Shown: positions 7,601 to 15,668 of the stretch, piece after piece
Numbering within the stretch: the stretch's first letter is position 1
Layout: each line of letters begins with the position of its first letter
Assembly (NCBI GenBank): GCA_902799355.1
Contig: CADCAG010000020.1
Span: 1 to 46,490 of the forward strand
Source of the DNA: an uncultured Bacteroidales bacterium
GTDB lineage: Bacteria; Bacteroidota; Bacteroidia; Bacteroidales; Bacteroidaceae
Direction of reading: 5' to 3'
Length of the DNA stretch: 46,490 nt
Translations under genes and position numbers: made by a program
The notes under the pieces: model-generated
Database searches by the model: none
What the model was told of the DNA's origin: nothing
What the model saw: only the letters and a program-made list of their open reading frames with translations

Positions 7601-9424
7601 ATGAAAAAAGAAGAGAATGAGGCACGACTAGAGAAGCTAAAGCGTATTGTAAGTGCCCTACCCGAAAAACCAGGAAGCTATCAGTATTATGATGCTGAGG
7701 GTACAATCATCTATGTGGGTAAGGCCAAGAATCTCAAGAGTCGTGTCTCATCCTACTTCCACACAGAGGTTGACCGTTTCAAAACAAAGGTTTTAGTCTC
7801 AAAAATCTACGATATTAGCTACACAGTAGTTAATACGGAGGAGGATGCTCTATTGCTAGAAAATTCGCTGATAAAGAAGTATAATCCTCGCTACAACGTA
7901 CTACTGAAAGACGGTAAGACCTACCCTTCTATCTGCGTTACCAACGAATATTTCCCACGAATCTTCAAAACGCGCACCATTAATAAGAAATGGGGAACCT
8001 ATTACGGGCCCTATTCACATGTAGGTTCAATGTATGCGATACTGGATATTATCAAAGAATTGTATCATCCTCGCACGTGCAACCAACCTATCACAAAAGA
8101 AGGAGTGAATAGTGGTAAATACAAGGTTTGCTTGGACTATCATATCAAGAAATGCATGGGTCCTTGTATGGGTAAACAGTCATACGAAGACTATCAGAAA
8201 AATATTCAGCAAGCACGCGAAATATTAAAAGGAAATACACGTCAGGTACTGCGCGATTTAAAGGAGGAGATGCTCCGTTTAAGTGAAGAACTGAGGTTTG
8301 AAGAGGCTGAGGAGATCAAACGTAAATACCTGGCATTAGAGGGTTTTGTCAGCAAGAGTGAGGTGGTAAGCCATACCATTAATAATGTAGATGTTTTCTC
8401 CATTACGAGTGATGAAAAAGTAGCCTTTATCAACTATCTGCACGTGTCAAATGGTAGTACCAACCAGAGCTTCACCATTGAATATAGGAAAAAGTTGTCA
8501 GAAAGTGATGAAGAACTACTACAATTGGGTATTATTGAGCTTAGAGAACGTTTTAAGAGCAATGCTAAAGAGATCATAGTACCCTTTGAAATGCCTGAGA
8601 TCCTAACAGATGTGAAGTTTACAGTGCCTAAGATGGGCGATAAGAAGACACTCCTTGACCTCTCAATCATGAACGGTAAACAGTATAAGTTCGACCGTTT
8701 GAAACAGGCAGAAAAGCTTAATCCAGAACAGAAACAGGTACGTCTGATGAAGGAACTGCAAGACCTACTGCACCTACCCAAGATGCCCTATCAGATAGAG
8801 TGTTTTGACAACTCCAATATCTCTGGATCAGATGCTGTAGCTGCTTGTGTAGTCTTTAAGAAGATGAAACCCTCCAAGCAGGATTATCGAAAATACAACA
8901 TTAAAACCGTCGTTGGTCCAGACGATTACGCATCCATGAAAGAGGTTGTTTACAGACGATATAAACGTCTGATAGACGAAGAGCAACCCCTACCCGACCT
9001 CATTGTTGCTGATGGTGGAAAAGGCCAAATGGAGGTCATTCGGCAGGCCATACAAGACGAGCTGAATCTTGATATTCCTATTGCTGGCCTTGCTAAAAAC
9101 GACAAACATCGTACCAACGAGCTATTATACGGTTTCCCACCCAGAGTGGTAGGAATGAAAGATACATCAGAGCTGTTCAGAGTACTCACTCAGCTACAAG
9201 ATGAGGTACATCGCTTTGCCATTACCTTCCATCGTGACAAGCGTTCTAAGCACGCTTTACACTCGGAGCTGGATGATATCAAGGGAATAGGTCCAAAAAC
9301 GCGTGACGAGCTTCTTAAGGCACTAAAATCAGTCAAAAAGATACGCAATACTGACATGACTGAGTTGGCTGATATTATTGGGCAGGCAAAAGCAAAAATA
9401 GTTTATGACTATTTTCATGCCTGA
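7601..9424 (+). CDS. uvrC: Excinuclease ABC subunit C
   Basis: Dual-incision nuclease of nucleotide excision repair, acting with UvrA and UvrB on damaged DNA. The product has 607 residues, typical of the family. In order: GIY-YIG domain (GSYQYYDAEGTIIYVGKAKN, about residues 24-43), a Cys-containing segment with KKCMGPCMG (about residue 187), the UVR UvrB-binding motif (LSEELRFEEAEEIKRKY, about 228-244), the RNase H-like 5' incision domain (ECFDNSNISGSDAVA, about 405), and a C-terminal helix-hairpin-helix (DDIKGIGPKTRDELLKAL). The ATG at 7601 follows a parS site. The next gene, dtd, has its own promoter located just beyond the uvrC stop. Confidence 0.97.
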   Translation: MKKEENEARLEKLKRIVSALPEKPGSYQYYDAEGTIIYVGKAKNLKSRVSSYFHTEVDRFKTKVLVSKIYDISYTVVNTEEDALLLENSLIKKYNPRYNVLLKDGKTYPSICVTNEYFPRIFKTRTINKKWGTYYGPYSHVGSMYAILDIIKELYHPRTCNQPITKEGVNSGKYKVCLDYHIKKCMGPCMGKQSYEDYQKNIQQAREILKGNTRQVLRDLKEEMLRLSEELRFEEAEEIKRKYLALEGFVSKSEVVSHTINNVDVFSITSDEKVAFINYLHVSNGSTNQSFTIEYRKKLSESDEELLQLGIIELRERFKSNAKEIIVPFEMPEILTDVKFTVPKMGDKKTLLDLSIMNGKQYKFDRLKQAEKLNPEQKQVRLMKELQDLLHLPKMPYQIECFDNSNISGSDAVAACVVFKKMKPSKQDYRKYNIKTVVGPDDYASMKEVVYRRYKRLIDEEQPLPDLIVADGGKGQMEVIRQAIQDELNLDIPIAGLAKNDKHRTNELLYGFPPRVVGMKDTSELFRVLTQLQDEVHRFAITFHRDKRSKHALHSELDDIKGIGPKTRDELLKALKSVKKIRNTDMTELADIIGQAKAKIVYDYFHA

Positions 9425-9428
9425 TTTT

Positions 9429-9460
9429 CTTGGTTATATCAGAATAATTACTTATCTTTG
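9429..9460 (+). promoter_or_regulatory. Promoter of the dtd operon, abutting the start codon
   Basis: CTTG (9429-9432), 20 bases, TATCTTTG (9453-9460). The -7 box ends four bases before the dtd ATG at 9465, so transcription should begin at or within a few bases of the start codon. Confidence 0.7.
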
Positions 9461-9464
9461 CAGA

Positions 9465-9917
9465 ATGAGAACTGTGATACAACGCGTCAGCAAGGCTAGT
9501 GTGACCATAGAAGGTACTATCAAGTCAGAGATCAAGCAAGGCTTTCTTATATTGATTGGTATCTGTGAGGAGGACAGTCTGGAAGACGTAGAATGGTTGG
9601 TTAAAAAGATAGCAAATCTCAGAGTCTTTGATGACGATAATGGAGTCATGAACCGTAGCATCATTGACGTGGATGGAGAAATACTGGTAATAAGCCAGTT
9701 TACCCTCTTTGCCAGCTACAAGAAAGGCAATCGTCCATCATGGTTCAGAGCAGGTAGCCACGAGCACTCTATACCGCTCTACGAGGCTTTCTGCCAGCAG
9801 CTCTCAGCAGTTATAGGAAAACCTGTAGGCACAGGAGAATTTGGTGCTGACATGAAGGTAGAGCTACTTAACGATGGTCCTGTAACCATCTGCATGGACA
9901 CTAAGAATAAAGAATGA
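9465..9917 (+). CDS. dtd: D-aminoacyl-tRNA deacylase
   Basis: Hydrolyses D-amino acids (and glycine from tRNA-Ala) off mischarged tRNAs. The 150-residue product begins MRTVIQRVSKASVTI, the standard DTD start; the reading frame is open further upstream to 9405, but that ATG lies inside uvrC and upstream of the promoter, so I prefer 9465. Family motifs are present: SQFTLFASYKKGNRPSW (about residues 77-93) and the C-terminal NDGPVTICMDT containing the Gly-Pro motif that rejects L-amino acids. Its end overlaps the next gene by four bases (ATGA), suggesting translational coupling with the small membrane protein and the MazG-like gene. Confidence 0.95.
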   Translation: MRTVIQRVSKASVTIEGTIKSEIKQGFLILIGICEEDSLEDVEWLVKKIANLRVFDDDNGVMNRSIIDVDGEILVISQFTLFASYKKGNRPSWFRAGSHEHSIPLYEAFCQQLSAVIGKPVGTGEFGADMKVELLNDGPVTICMDTKNKE

Positions 9918-10162
9918 AAAAATATCTACGCGAGATACAATTAGCAGGCATGCTACTCCTTTTGATTGGTGTGGTGATGACCTTCACTATCGGCTTGAGA
10001 TACGGCGTTTGGCCATGTGCGGCAGGCTTGTTGCTATGGCTCGTCAACGTAGTATACAAAGCTTTCCATTGGCAGGAATATGCCAGAGAGAACAGGCAGA
10101 ATATTGTCATTATGCTGCTGACCATTATGCTGTTAATCCTACAAATGATAAGGGCCGTATGA
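9914..10162 (+). CDS. Small three-helix membrane protein of unknown function
   Basis: I do not recognise this 82-residue protein beyond its architecture: a short basic N terminus (MKKYLREIQ), then three hydrophobic segments (about residues 10-29, 32-48 and 63-80) joined by a charged loop (AFHWQEYARENRQN). It overlaps dtd at its start and the MazG-like gene at its end by four bases each (ATGA on both sides), so it is translationally coupled within this operon. The overlaps, codon pattern and absence of any other good frame support a real gene. Confidence 0.75.
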   Translation: MKKYLREIQLAGMLLLLIGVVMTFTIGLRYGVWPCAAGLLLWLVNVVYKAFHWQEYARENRQNIVIMLLTIMLLILQMIRAV

Positions 10163-10479
10163 CGATTAAGGAAGCACAAAATGCTGTAGATCAGTGGATT
10201 AAGACCTATGGAGTGCGATATTTCTCTGAACTGACAAATATGGCTGTACTCACTGAAGAAGTAGGCGAACTGGCTCGTGTCATGGCCCGCAAATATGGCG
10301 ACCAAAGTTTCAAAGCAGGCGAGAAAGACAACTTAGGAGACGAGATGGCTGACGTATTATGGGTATTACTTTGCCTGGCAAACCAGACAGGTGTAGACCT
10401 GACAGAAGAGCTGAAGAAAAACATAGAAAAGAAAACACTTAGAGATAAGGAAAGACATATACGAAACGAAAAACTCTAA
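10159..10479 (+). CDS. MazG-like nucleotide pyrophosphohydrolase
   Basis: A 106-residue all-alpha NTP pyrophosphohydrolase of the MazG/dCTPase type, expected to hydrolyse nucleoside triphosphates to monophosphate and pyrophosphate. The metal-binding signature is LTEEVGELARVMARK (EExxE, about residues 30-44) followed by the second acidic helix GDEMADVLWVLLCLAN (ExxD, about 67-82). The ATG at 10159 sits in an ATGA overlap with the membrane protein gene; the longer open frame back to 10009 is out of frame with known homology and runs through that gene. Substrate is unknown. It probably serves nucleotide sanitation, like the rdgB elsewhere in this window. Confidence 0.9.
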   Translation: MTIKEAQNAVDQWIKTYGVRYFSELTNMAVLTEEVGELARVMARKYGDQSFKAGEKDNLGDEMADVLWVLLCLANQTGVDLTEELKKNIEKKTLRDKERHIRNEKL

Positions 10480-10506
10480 TCTTATATTGACTAAAAAACT
10501 AGTATT

Positions 10507-11418
10507 ATGACAGAAAATCACATTCACACAGAGCTGAGAAGCAAGTATGACGAAGCACTCAGCAAGTACAACTGCAATGTCGATGAAGCCGCTGTAGCAG
10601 CTGCTTTGAAGAAAATTGTAGAAGAGCGAGTACCAAAGAACGACACAGAGAAGATTAAAAAGTTCCTCTTTAGCTGTGTATGTATGACCACACTGACCAC
10701 TCAGGACAGTGCTGAGAGCGTATTGAGACTGGTAGAGAAGGTAAACAACTTTGCTCACGAATACCCTGATATGCCGCATGTAGCAACTGTTGTCACCTAC
10801 CCCCGTTTTGCTAAATTGGTAGCAGAGTCACTCGAGGTAGAAGGCGTTATTCCTACCGTTGTCAGTGGTGCATTCCCCTCTTCCCAGGCACTCATTGAGA
10901 TTAAGGTTGCTGAGACCAAACTGGCAGTCAACGATGGTGCTAAGAACGTTGATATCGTCATGCATGTAGGCGAGTTCCTGGCTGGTGACTACGAGACTGT
11001 TTGCGACGAAATTTCCGAGCAGAAAGCCGCTTGCGGTGATGTGCCCATGAAGGTCATTCTGGAGACTGGTGACCTGCTGAATCTATCGAACGTAAAGAAG
11101 GCTGCTTTACTGTCGATGTATGCAGGAGCTGACTACATCAAGACATCTACTGGTAAAGAGAAAGTTGGTGCAACACCCGAAGCAGTATACGTCATGTGCC
11201 AGGCCATTAAGGAGTATTACGAGGAGACAGGCATCATGATAGGTTTGAAGCCAGCAGGAGGCATCAATACCGTCAAGGACGCCATTACCTACTACAGCAT
11301 AGTAGAGGAAGTGCTTGGCGAGAAATGGCTCACCGACTATTACTTCCGTCTGGGAACCAGTCGTCTGCCCAACTTGGTGCTGAGCGATCTGGCTGGAAAA
11401 GAAGTAAAATTCTTCTAA
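10507..11418 (+). CDS. deoC: Deoxyribose-phosphate aldolase
   Basis: Cleaves 2-deoxyribose-5-phosphate to glyceraldehyde-3-phosphate and acetaldehyde in deoxynucleoside catabolism. The product has 303 residues, on the long side but typical of the Bacteroidota form. The Schiff-base lysine is in ADYIKTSTGK (about residue 218), the second conserved lysine in GLKPAGGI, and the acidic proton relay lies in KNVDIVMHVGEFLAGDY. It follows the MazG-like gene by 27 bases and may be read from the dtd promoter. The stop overlaps the convergent polyprenyl synthase stop by four bases. Confidence 0.96.
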   Translation: MTENHIHTELRSKYDEALSKYNCNVDEAAVAAALKKIVEERVPKNDTEKIKKFLFSCVCMTTLTTQDSAESVLRLVEKVNNFAHEYPDMPHVATVVTYPRFAKLVAESLEVEGVIPTVVSGAFPSSQALIEIKVAETKLAVNDGAKNVDIVMHVGEFLAGDYETVCDEISEQKAACGDVPMKVILETGDLLNLSNVKKAALLSMYAGADYIKTSTGKEKVGATPEAVYVMCQAIKEYYEETGIMIGLKPAGGINTVKDAITYYSIVEEVLGEKWLTDYYFRLGTSRLPNLVLSDLAGKEVKFF

Positions 11419-12392
11419 TAGTTACGCTGAACTACGTAATCTACATAGGCTGTCAGGGCTTCCCTGATGGCCTTTTCTTTTACATTTTCAACAATATAAT
11501 TCTTACAGAGTTGACTGAATTCAGCCATCTTCTGCTCAGCATATTCTATGCCACCCTGTTGTTTGGTAAACTCCACAAGAACAGCTATTTCATCGGGGTT
11601 AATAGTTCCTGCTTTCACCTTCTTTGCCAACGTCAGCATGGAATCAAAATCAGTATTGTTCAATGCATAGATAACCGGTAACGTAAGTTTTCCTTCCGTC
11701 ATATCATTACCAGTGGGTTTGCCTATCTCCTTAGAGTCAAAATAGTCAAAGATATCATCACGAATCTGGAACATAATGCCCAGATTCTTGCCGAATTCAC
11801 CAGCCTTCTGGACCTGTTCGTCAGTAGCGCCCGCTGACAAAGCACCTATGGCGGCACATGACTGGAACAGAGCAGCCGTCTTCTGCTGGATTACCTGATA
11901 ATACACCTCTTCCGAGAAGTCCTGGTTCTGGATATTCGACAACTGTAGTATCTCACCAGCGGCCAATGTACGGCCAAGCTCAGAAAGCTCCTGCACAATA
12001 CGCTGATGACCAGTAAAAGAGACATGCAGCAGGGCCGTTGATAAGATATAGTCGCCTACCAGCACTGCTACCTTATTATTATAAGTAGCATTGACAGAAG
12101 CCTGTCCACGACGCTCCCCACTCTCATCGACCACATCATCGTGTACCAGGGAAGCTGTATGCAACAATTCAAGACCCACAGCCGAGTGTTGCGTGACACT
12201 AGATATAGCACCATAATTCTTCGCCATCAGCAACATCAGAATAGGACGCATGCGCTTGCCTCCACGCTTTCGGATATGACTTAATGCCGATGATAGCATA
12301 CCGTCCTGATGCGTCAGAGACTGTTCAAACAATGCGATGAACTCGTTTAAATCGCCTTCTATGGGCTGTTTTATGGTGCTTAAATAATCCAT
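11415..12392 (-). CDS. ispB: Trans-polyprenyl diphosphate synthase (octaprenyl/heptaprenyl type)
   Basis: Head-to-tail prenyltransferase making the long side chain of menaquinone from farnesyl diphosphate and isopentenyl diphosphate. The product has 325 residues. The first Asp-rich motif is LVHDDVVDESGERRGQ (about residues 83-98) and the second is FQIRDDIFDYFD (about 210-221); GGKRMRPILMLL near residue 45 is the usual substrate-binding region. The chain length of the product cannot be read safely; the symbol is used in the broad sense. It is divergent from polA and has its own -7 box (12412-12419). A menaquinone role would fit the quinone-using fumarate reductase at the left of the window. 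Confidence 0.9.
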   Translation of the reverse strand: MDYLSTIKQPIEGDLNEFIALFEQSLTHQDGMLSSALSHIRKRGGKRMRPILMLLMAKNYGAISSVTQHSAVGLELLHTASLVHDDVVDESGERRGQASVNATYNNKVAVLVGDYILSTALLHVSFTGHQRIVQELSELGRTLAAGEILQLSNIQNQDFSEEVYYQVIQQKTAALFQSCAAIGALSAGATDEQVQKAGEFGKNLGIMFQIRDDIFDYFDSKEIGKPTGNDMTEGKLTLPVIYALNNTDFDSMLTLAKKVKAGTINPDEIAVLVEFTKQQGGIEYAEQKMAEFSQLCKNYIVENVKEKAIREALTAYVDYVVQRNY

Positions 12393-12411
12393 GAGAAATA
12401 TTATTTTGATG

Positions 12412-12419
12412 CAAAATTA
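12412..12419 (-). promoter_or_regulatory. -7 element of the polyprenyl synthase gene
   Basis: Minus strand TAATTTTG, 19 bases before the start codon at 12392. No clear -33 match is present. Confidence 0.5.
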
Positions 12420-12429
12420 ATGAAAATAA

Positions 12430-12460
12430 TTGGATATTCCCTAATTTATTAGTAATTTTA
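12430..12460 (+). promoter_or_regulatory. Putative polA promoter
   Basis: TTG (12430-12432), 20 bases, TAATTTTA (12453-12460; the final G of TAnnTTTG is A). The leader would be about 20 bases. Confidence 0.45.
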
Positions 12461-12482
12461 CACGAAATTTCAGAAAAACAAC

Positions 12483-15248
12483 ATGGAGAAGCTATTCCTT
12501 TTAGACGCTTATGCGCTTATCTATCGCTCGTACTACGCATTCATCAAGAATCCGCGTATCAACTCAAAGGGCTTGAACACCAGTGCCATTGTGGGTTTTC
12601 TCAATACCCTTCAAGAGGTACTGACCAAAGAACAGCCTACTCACCTTGGAGTAGCCTTCGACCCTCATGGTCCCACGTTCCGTTCTGACGTCTACCCAGC
12701 CTACAAAGCACAGCGCGAGGCAACGCCAGAGGATATCAGACGCGCAGTACCCATCATTAAAGATCTGATGAATGCGTGGAACATACCCATTCTTCAAGTC
12801 GACGGCTACGAAGCTGACGATGTGATTGGCACGTTAGCTACCAAGGCTGGTGCTAAGGGGATTAAGACCTACATGCTGACTCCAGACAAAGACTATGGTC
12901 AGTTGGTTAGTGATAATGTATTCATTTTCCGTCCTCGTCATGGTGGTGGCTATGAGACGATGGGGCCTGAGGAAGTGAAAGCAAAATATGCCATTCCATC
13001 GACACAAGCTGTCATTGACCTGTTGGCACTCATGGGTGACTCAGCAGATAACTTTCCAGGCTGTCCTGGCGTTGGTGAGAAGACTGCCGTCAAACTGATT
13101 AATGAGTTTGGCTCCATCGACGAGATGTTGAGCAGAACATCAGAAATCAAAGGTGCCCTTCAGAAGAAAGTAGAAGAACATGTTGACGACATCCGCATGT
13201 CGAAGTTCTTGGCAACCATCAAGACTGATGTTCCTATTGAACTCAACATGGACGATTTGAAGGTGACACAACCCAACGAAGATAAATTAGGCAAACTCTT
13301 CGAAGAGTTGGAGCTGAGAAGCTTCGCCAGCAAGATTCTTAAAAAGTCTGAAAAAGTAGTAAAACCTGTAAATCAACAACTCGATCTCTTTGCAGAATTT
13401 ACGTCCAGTGAGTCGAGCGAACCAGAATTTTCAAGTTTTGAGACGTTAAAAACGGTAGCTCACGAATACAAACTTGTTGAAAATGAGGAAGATTTAAAGA
13501 AATTATATGATTATTTCTTGACAAAACCATTTCTCGTTCTAGATACAGAGACCACTTCTACCAATGCTATTGATGCTGAACTGGTAGGTTTGAGCTTCTC
13601 TGTGAAGGAACATGAGGCATTTTACGTCCCTGTCCCTGCCGAACGTGAAAAAGCTCAACAGGTGGTCGACATTTTCAAACCACTCTATGAAGACGAGCAT
13701 ATTTTGAAGATTGGACAAAATCTGAAGTACGACCTGGAAGTGTTACGCAACTATGACGTTGAGTTGAAGGGTCAGCTATGGGATACCATGATTGCCCACT
13801 ACCTCATCCAACCCGAGTTGCATCACAATATGGACTACATGGCCGAGGTGTATCTGCATTACAAGACCATCCATATCGACGAGTTGATTGGTCCGAAGGG
13901 TAAGAACCAGCGTTCCATGCGCGACCTCTCCCCCACCCTCGTCTACGAATATGCCTGTGAGGATGCTGACATCACCCTGCAATTGAAGAACAAGCTGGAG
14001 CAAGAACTGAAGCAGCACGACTGCGAACGACTGTTCTATGATATAGAGATGCCTCTGATGCCAGTCTTGGCAGAGATGGAGATGAATGGTGTCTGCCTCG
14101 ATACTGCATCGCTGGCTGAGACCAGCAAGCAGTTTACTGCTCGCATGAACGAGATAGAGGCACGCATCTACGAACTGGCTGGTGAGCAATTCAATATTGC
14201 CTCACCCAAACAAGTCGGTGAGATTCTTTTTGACAAACTAAAGATTGTCGAGAAGGCCAAGAAGACAAAGACAGGTCAGTATGTCACCTCCGAAGAAGTA
14301 TTGCAACAGCTCAAGAACAAGCACGAAATCGTGGCAGACATCTTGGAGCATCGTGGACTGAAGAAACTCATCGGCACCTATATCGACGCCCTTCCCAAGC
14401 TGATTAATCCGCGTACAGGACATATCCATACCTCTTTCAATCAGACCATTACGGCAACTGGTCGCCTGTCATCGTCTGACCCTAACCTGCAGAATATTCC
14501 TATTCGTGGAGAGGACGGCAAGGAGATTCGCAAAGCCTTCATTCCAGAACCAGGATGCCTGTTCTTCTCTGCAGACTATAGTCAGATAGAACTTCGCGTG
14601 ATGGCTCATCTCTCGCAAGACCCCAATATGATTGAGGTGTTCCAGGAGGGTAAAGACCTGCACGCTGCTACAGCCGCCAACATCTATAAGAAACCTATCG
14701 AAGAGGTTACACGCGACGAGCGCACCAAGTCTAAACGTGCCAATTTCGGTATCATCTATGGCATTACAGTCTTTGGTCTCGCAGAGCGCTTGGATATTCC
14801 TCGCGACGAGGCTAAGATGCTGATAGATGGTTACTTCCAGACCTTCCCAGAGGTGCACGACTACATGGAGAAATCCAAGGAAGTAGCCCGTCAGCAAGGC
14901 TACGTCACTACCCTATTCGGACGTCGTCGCTACTTGCCAGACATCAACTCCGCCAACAGCGTGGTACGTGGTTTTGCTGAACGTAACGCCATCAATGCGC
15001 CCATCCAGGGTACAGCTGCCGACATCATCAAGGTGGCAATGATTCATATCTTCCAGCGCTTCAAGGCTGAAGGCATTCGCTCCAAGATGATTCTCCAGGT
15101 ACACGATGAACTCAACTTCAGCGTCTATCCTGACGAGAAGGAAAAGGTAGAGCGTATCGTCCTGGAAGAGATGCAGAACGCCTTCCACATGTCCGTTCCC
15201 CTCGTTGCCGACTCAGGCTTTGGCGAGAACTGGCTTGAGGCCCACTAA
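12483..15248 (+). CDS. polA: DNA polymerase I
   Basis: Repair and Okazaki-fragment polymerase. The 921-residue protein has all three domains: 5'-3' flap exonuclease (about 1-290; FLLDAYALIYRSYYAF, DGYEADDVIGTLA, GDSADNFPGCPGVGEKTA), 3'-5' DEDD exonuclease (about 345-530; the acidic pair is retained in LVLDTETTST, plus KIGQNLKYDLEVL and YACEDADITLQL), and family A polymerase (about 560-921; motif A SADYSQIELRVMAHLS, motif B RTKSKRANFGIIYG, motif C LQVHDELNFSV). Proofreading residues appear intact, unlike in some Gram-positive PolA enzymes. It is followed by a 10-bp stem terminator and is probably monocistronic. Confidence 0.98.
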   Translation: MEKLFLLDAYALIYRSYYAFIKNPRINSKGLNTSAIVGFLNTLQEVLTKEQPTHLGVAFDPHGPTFRSDVYPAYKAQREATPEDIRRAVPIIKDLMNAWNIPILQVDGYEADDVIGTLATKAGAKGIKTYMLTPDKDYGQLVSDNVFIFRPRHGGGYETMGPEEVKAKYAIPSTQAVIDLLALMGDSADNFPGCPGVGEKTAVKLINEFGSIDEMLSRTSEIKGALQKKVEEHVDDIRMSKFLATIKTDVPIELNMDDLKVTQPNEDKLGKLFEELELRSFASKILKKSEKVVKPVNQQLDLFAEFTSSESSEPEFSSFETLKTVAHEYKLVENEEDLKKLYDYFLTKPFLVLDTETTSTNAIDAELVGLSFSVKEHEAFYVPVPAEREKAQQVVDIFKPLYEDEHILKIGQNLKYDLEVLRNYDVELKGQLWDTMIAHYLIQPELHHNMDYMAEVYLHYKTIHIDELIGPKGKNQRSMRDLSPTLVYEYACEDADITLQLKNKLEQELKQHDCERLFYDIEMPLMPVLAEMEMNGVCLDTASLAETSKQFTARMNEIEARIYELAGEQFNIASPKQVGEILFDKLKIVEKAKKTKTGQYVTSEEVLQQLKNKHEIVADILEHRGLKKLIGTYIDALPKLINPRTGHIHTSFNQTITATGRLSSSDPNLQNIPIRGEDGKEIRKAFIPEPGCLFFSADYSQIELRVMAHLSQDPNMIEVFQEGKDLHAATAANIYKKPIEEVTRDERTKSKRANFGIIYGITVFGLAERLDIPRDEAKMLIDGYFQTFPEVHDYMEKSKEVARQQGYVTTLFGRRRYLPDINSANSVVRGFAERNAINAPIQGTAADIIKVAMIHIFQRFKAEGIRSKMILQVHDELNFSVYPDEKEKVERIVLEEMQNAFHMSVPLVADSGFGENWLEAH

Positions 15249-15249
15249 C

Positions 15250-15283
15250 ATCAATAGCCGCCCACAAATGGATGGCTATTGAT
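15250..15283 (+). terminator. Putative polA terminator
   Basis: ATCAATAGCC (15250-15259) pairs perfectly with GGCTATTGAT (15274-15283) across a 14-base loop, two bases after the polA stop. The following sequence is only moderately T-rich (ATAATCTACATCTTTCTTC). Confidence 0.6.
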
Positions 15284-15301
15284 ATAATCTACATCTTTCT
15301 T

Positions 15302-15469
15302 CTACCAGTCGTAATCCTCGACGTAATCATCAAGTTTGATGGGTTCGTTCCATCCTATTTTGCGAAATAGGACGCGTATTTCCTTTTGAACAGCAGGAGA
15401 CATGAGGCGTTTGCCATTACGAAACTCGTAATAGTATGTCCGTTCTACTTCGGACTCCCAGTCCGAAGC
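15302..15469 (-). pseudogene. Probable 3' remnant of an unrecognised gene
   Basis: A 55-codon minus-strand frame ends at a stop at 15302-15304 and reads TYYYEFRNGKRLMSPAV, then QKEIRVLFRKIGWNEP and KLDDYVEDYDW. It looks like the well-formed C-terminal end of a protein, but upstream it runs into a TAG at 15470-15472 inside a hairpin element (15438-15499) and has no good start. I read it as the leftover tail of a gene interrupted by the hairpin element. I do not recognise the family. It occupies most of the otherwise gene-free 15249-15668 stretch, together with the terminator before it and the LRR promoter after it. Confidence 0.4.
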
Positions 15470-15499
15470 CTACGGACTCACTGTTCGCTCCCTACGGAC
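15438..15499. repeat. Compound hairpin repeat element
   Basis: CTTCGGACT-CCC-AGTCCGAAG (15448-15468) is a perfect 9-bp hairpin, framed by GTCCGT (15438-15443) and ACGGAC (15472-15477), with a further ACGGAC at 15494-15499. It resembles a REP/MITE-like dispersed element; copy number elsewhere cannot be seen here. Confidence 0.55.
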
Positions 15500-15585
15500 A
15501 AAAAGACACCCTGTAATACTTCTTATTGACACCTAATATCTCTTTGAAGAATGTTGTCTTATGTTTACAAAATGTACTCTAATTA

Positions 15586-15617
15586 TTTGTATATATAATA
15601 AGAAATATCTACCTTTG
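15586..15617 (+). promoter_or_regulatory. Promoter of the tandem LRR genes
   Basis: TTTG (15586-15589), 20 bases, TACCTTTG (15610-15617), a full consensus match. The leader to the ATG at 15669 is about 45 bases. Confidence 0.8.
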
Positions 15618-15668
15618 CAAAGTTTTTCAATAAATATACACAAATAATTATAACACACAACAATAAAA

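Noticed and set aside
8443-8448. Other CACGTG cores (for example in uvrC, in the second LRR gene and in dapL) as further parS sites
   Set aside because: Their flanks do not match GTTTC...GAAAC; only the two sites at 6988 and 7579 fit.
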